DNA of 5,887 bases. It comes from Acidobacteriota bacterium (lineage in GTDB: Bacteria > Acidobacteriota > Thermoanaerobaculia > Multivoradales > JAHEKO01). Of this stretch, positions 5,281 to 5,887 are shown one piece after another (position 1 is the first letter of the stretch; each line of letters starts with the position of its first letter). The notes under the pieces were generated by a model. That model was not told the DNA's origin and ran no database searches. It saw only the letters and a list, made by a program, of their open reading frames with translations. The DNA lies in assembly GCA_029861655.1 (NCBI GenBank), contig JAOTZA010000209.1, forward strand, positions 1 through 5,887. Reading direction: 5' to 3'. Made by a program: the position numbers and the translations under genes.

Positions 5281-5887
5281 GCCGAGGTCTCGAGCGGGTG
5301 GCGGTGGCGCTCGACACCTCCGATCGCAACGAATACATGCGCTGGTGCCGCTTGTTCGGCCGTCGGGTCGGGGTGCTCAAAGTGGGTCTCGAAGCCTTTT
5401 GCCGCTGGGGCCCCTGGGTCTTTCAAGAAGCGTGCGATCAACCAAGCCGAGTATTTGCAGACCTCAAGCTGCACGATATTCCCAACACGGTCGGACAGGC
5501 CGTCCGCGCGATTCGAGACCAGGGTGTCGATTACCTAACCGTTCACAGCGCTGGCGGTACGGCGATGCTCGAGGCTGCGGCGTTGTCGGCGGGCGAGGAC
5601 CTGACCCTCTTGGCGGTTACCGTACTCACCCATCTGGACGAGAAGGCCCTGGTCGAGCTCGACCTGCCGGGAGATGCTTCGACAAGAGCACTCGACTGGG
5701 CGCGACTGGCCTCGAGTGCCGGCTGTCGTGGCGCTGTTTGTTCCTCTCGCGAGGTGGCGGCCTTGCGACGGGACCTCGGGAAGGAGTTTGTTCTCGTAAC
5801 CCCGGGGATCCGTCCGCCCGGTTACCACAAAGACGATCAACGCCGCACAGCATCTCCCGCCGAAGCGCTTGCGGCAGGCTCTAACCT
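5277..5887 (+). CDS. pyrF: Orotidine 5'-phosphate decarboxylase, 3' end beyond window
   Basis: This frame is open from the pyrD stop to the right edge and gives about 203 residues of a family usually 230-245 long, so only the last few dozen are missing. PyrF decarboxylates OMP to UMP, the last step of de novo pyrimidine synthesis. Visible motifs are V-A-V-A-L-D-T (8-14), V-G-V-L-K-V-G at 31-37 with its substrate lysine K35, the catalytic D-L-K-L-H-D (62-67; D-x-K-x-x-D), and T-V-H-S-A-G-G (88-94). The phosphate-loop region V-T-P-G-I-R-P (174-180), followed by D-Q-R (187-189), is also present. The sequence stops at A-A-G-S-N, just before the expected V-G-R-P-I phosphate-binding motif. Start choice is uncertain. 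TTG at 5277 makes a TTGA overlap with the pyrD stop; GTG at 5298 or 5304 would give a shorter N-terminus that also suits the family. The overlap or tight spacing indicates a pyrD-pyrF operon. Confidence 0.95.
   Translation, partial: MSRGLERVAVALDTSDRNEYMRWCRLFGRRVGVLKVGLEAFCRWGPWVFQEACDQPSRVFADLKLHDIPNTVGQAVRAIRDQGVDYLTVHSAGGTAMLEAAALSAGEDLTLLAVTVLTHLDEKALVELDLPGDASTRALDWARLASSAGCRGAVCSSREVAALRRDLGKEFVLVTPGIRPPGYHKDDQRRTASPAEALAAGSN

Noticed and set aside
4338..5884. Two long overlapping forward open frames (4338-5117 and 5114-5884)
   Set aside because: They are alternate-frame readings of pyrD and pyrF. Their compositions are Arg/Gly/Ser-rich with no recognisable domain, while the competing frames carry complete enzyme motifs.

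Overview
The window is a GC-rich, densely packed bacterial chromosomal segment of housekeeping genes. There are no mobile elements, CRISPR arrays or tRNAs. The order rsmG - parA - parB - bactofilin, and a membrane protein with a periplasm-facing alkaline-phosphatase-like domain, suggest a Gram-negative bacterium of the Myxococcota/'deltaproteobacterial' or Acidobacteriota type. That placement is inferred from gene order and family content only; the sequence here does not fix the phylum.

Positions 1-2229 (+ strand) hold one tight gene train. It starts with the 3' end of rsmG (16S rRNA m7G527 methyltransferase). Three nucleotides later comes parA (chromosome-partition ATPase). parB (CTP-dependent parS-binding clamp) overlaps the parA stop through ATGA, and a 130-residue bactofilin overlaps the parB stop through GTGA. 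These junctions predict translational coupling. ParA and ParB segregate the chromosome, and the bactofilin probably supplies a polymer scaffold that positions or anchors that machinery.

Positions 2226-4010 (- strand) hold a convergent gene. Its stop codon overlaps the bactofilin stop, so there is no intergenic space. It encodes a 594-residue protein with five predicted N-terminal membrane helices and a C-terminal domain with the scaffold of the alkaline phosphatase / type I phosphodiesterase superfamily. Almost every catalytic and metal-binding position is substituted: the first metal Asp is Gln, the nucleophile position is Ala, the G-x-D-x-x-x-H motif is G-L-S-E-V-S-R, and the S-D-H-G motif is S-P-F-G. 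The frame is otherwise intact to a normal C-terminus, so this looks like a maintained pseudoenzyme. It is the most notable item in the window.

Positions 4011-4209 are a divergent intergenic region with two mutually exclusive hairpins. Positions 4210-5887 (+ strand) hold pyrD (class 2 dihydroorotate dehydrogenase) followed by pyrF (orotidine 5'-phosphate decarboxylase). The pyrF reading frame overlaps the pyrD stop and runs off the right edge of the window. These are the fourth and sixth steps of de novo UMP synthesis.
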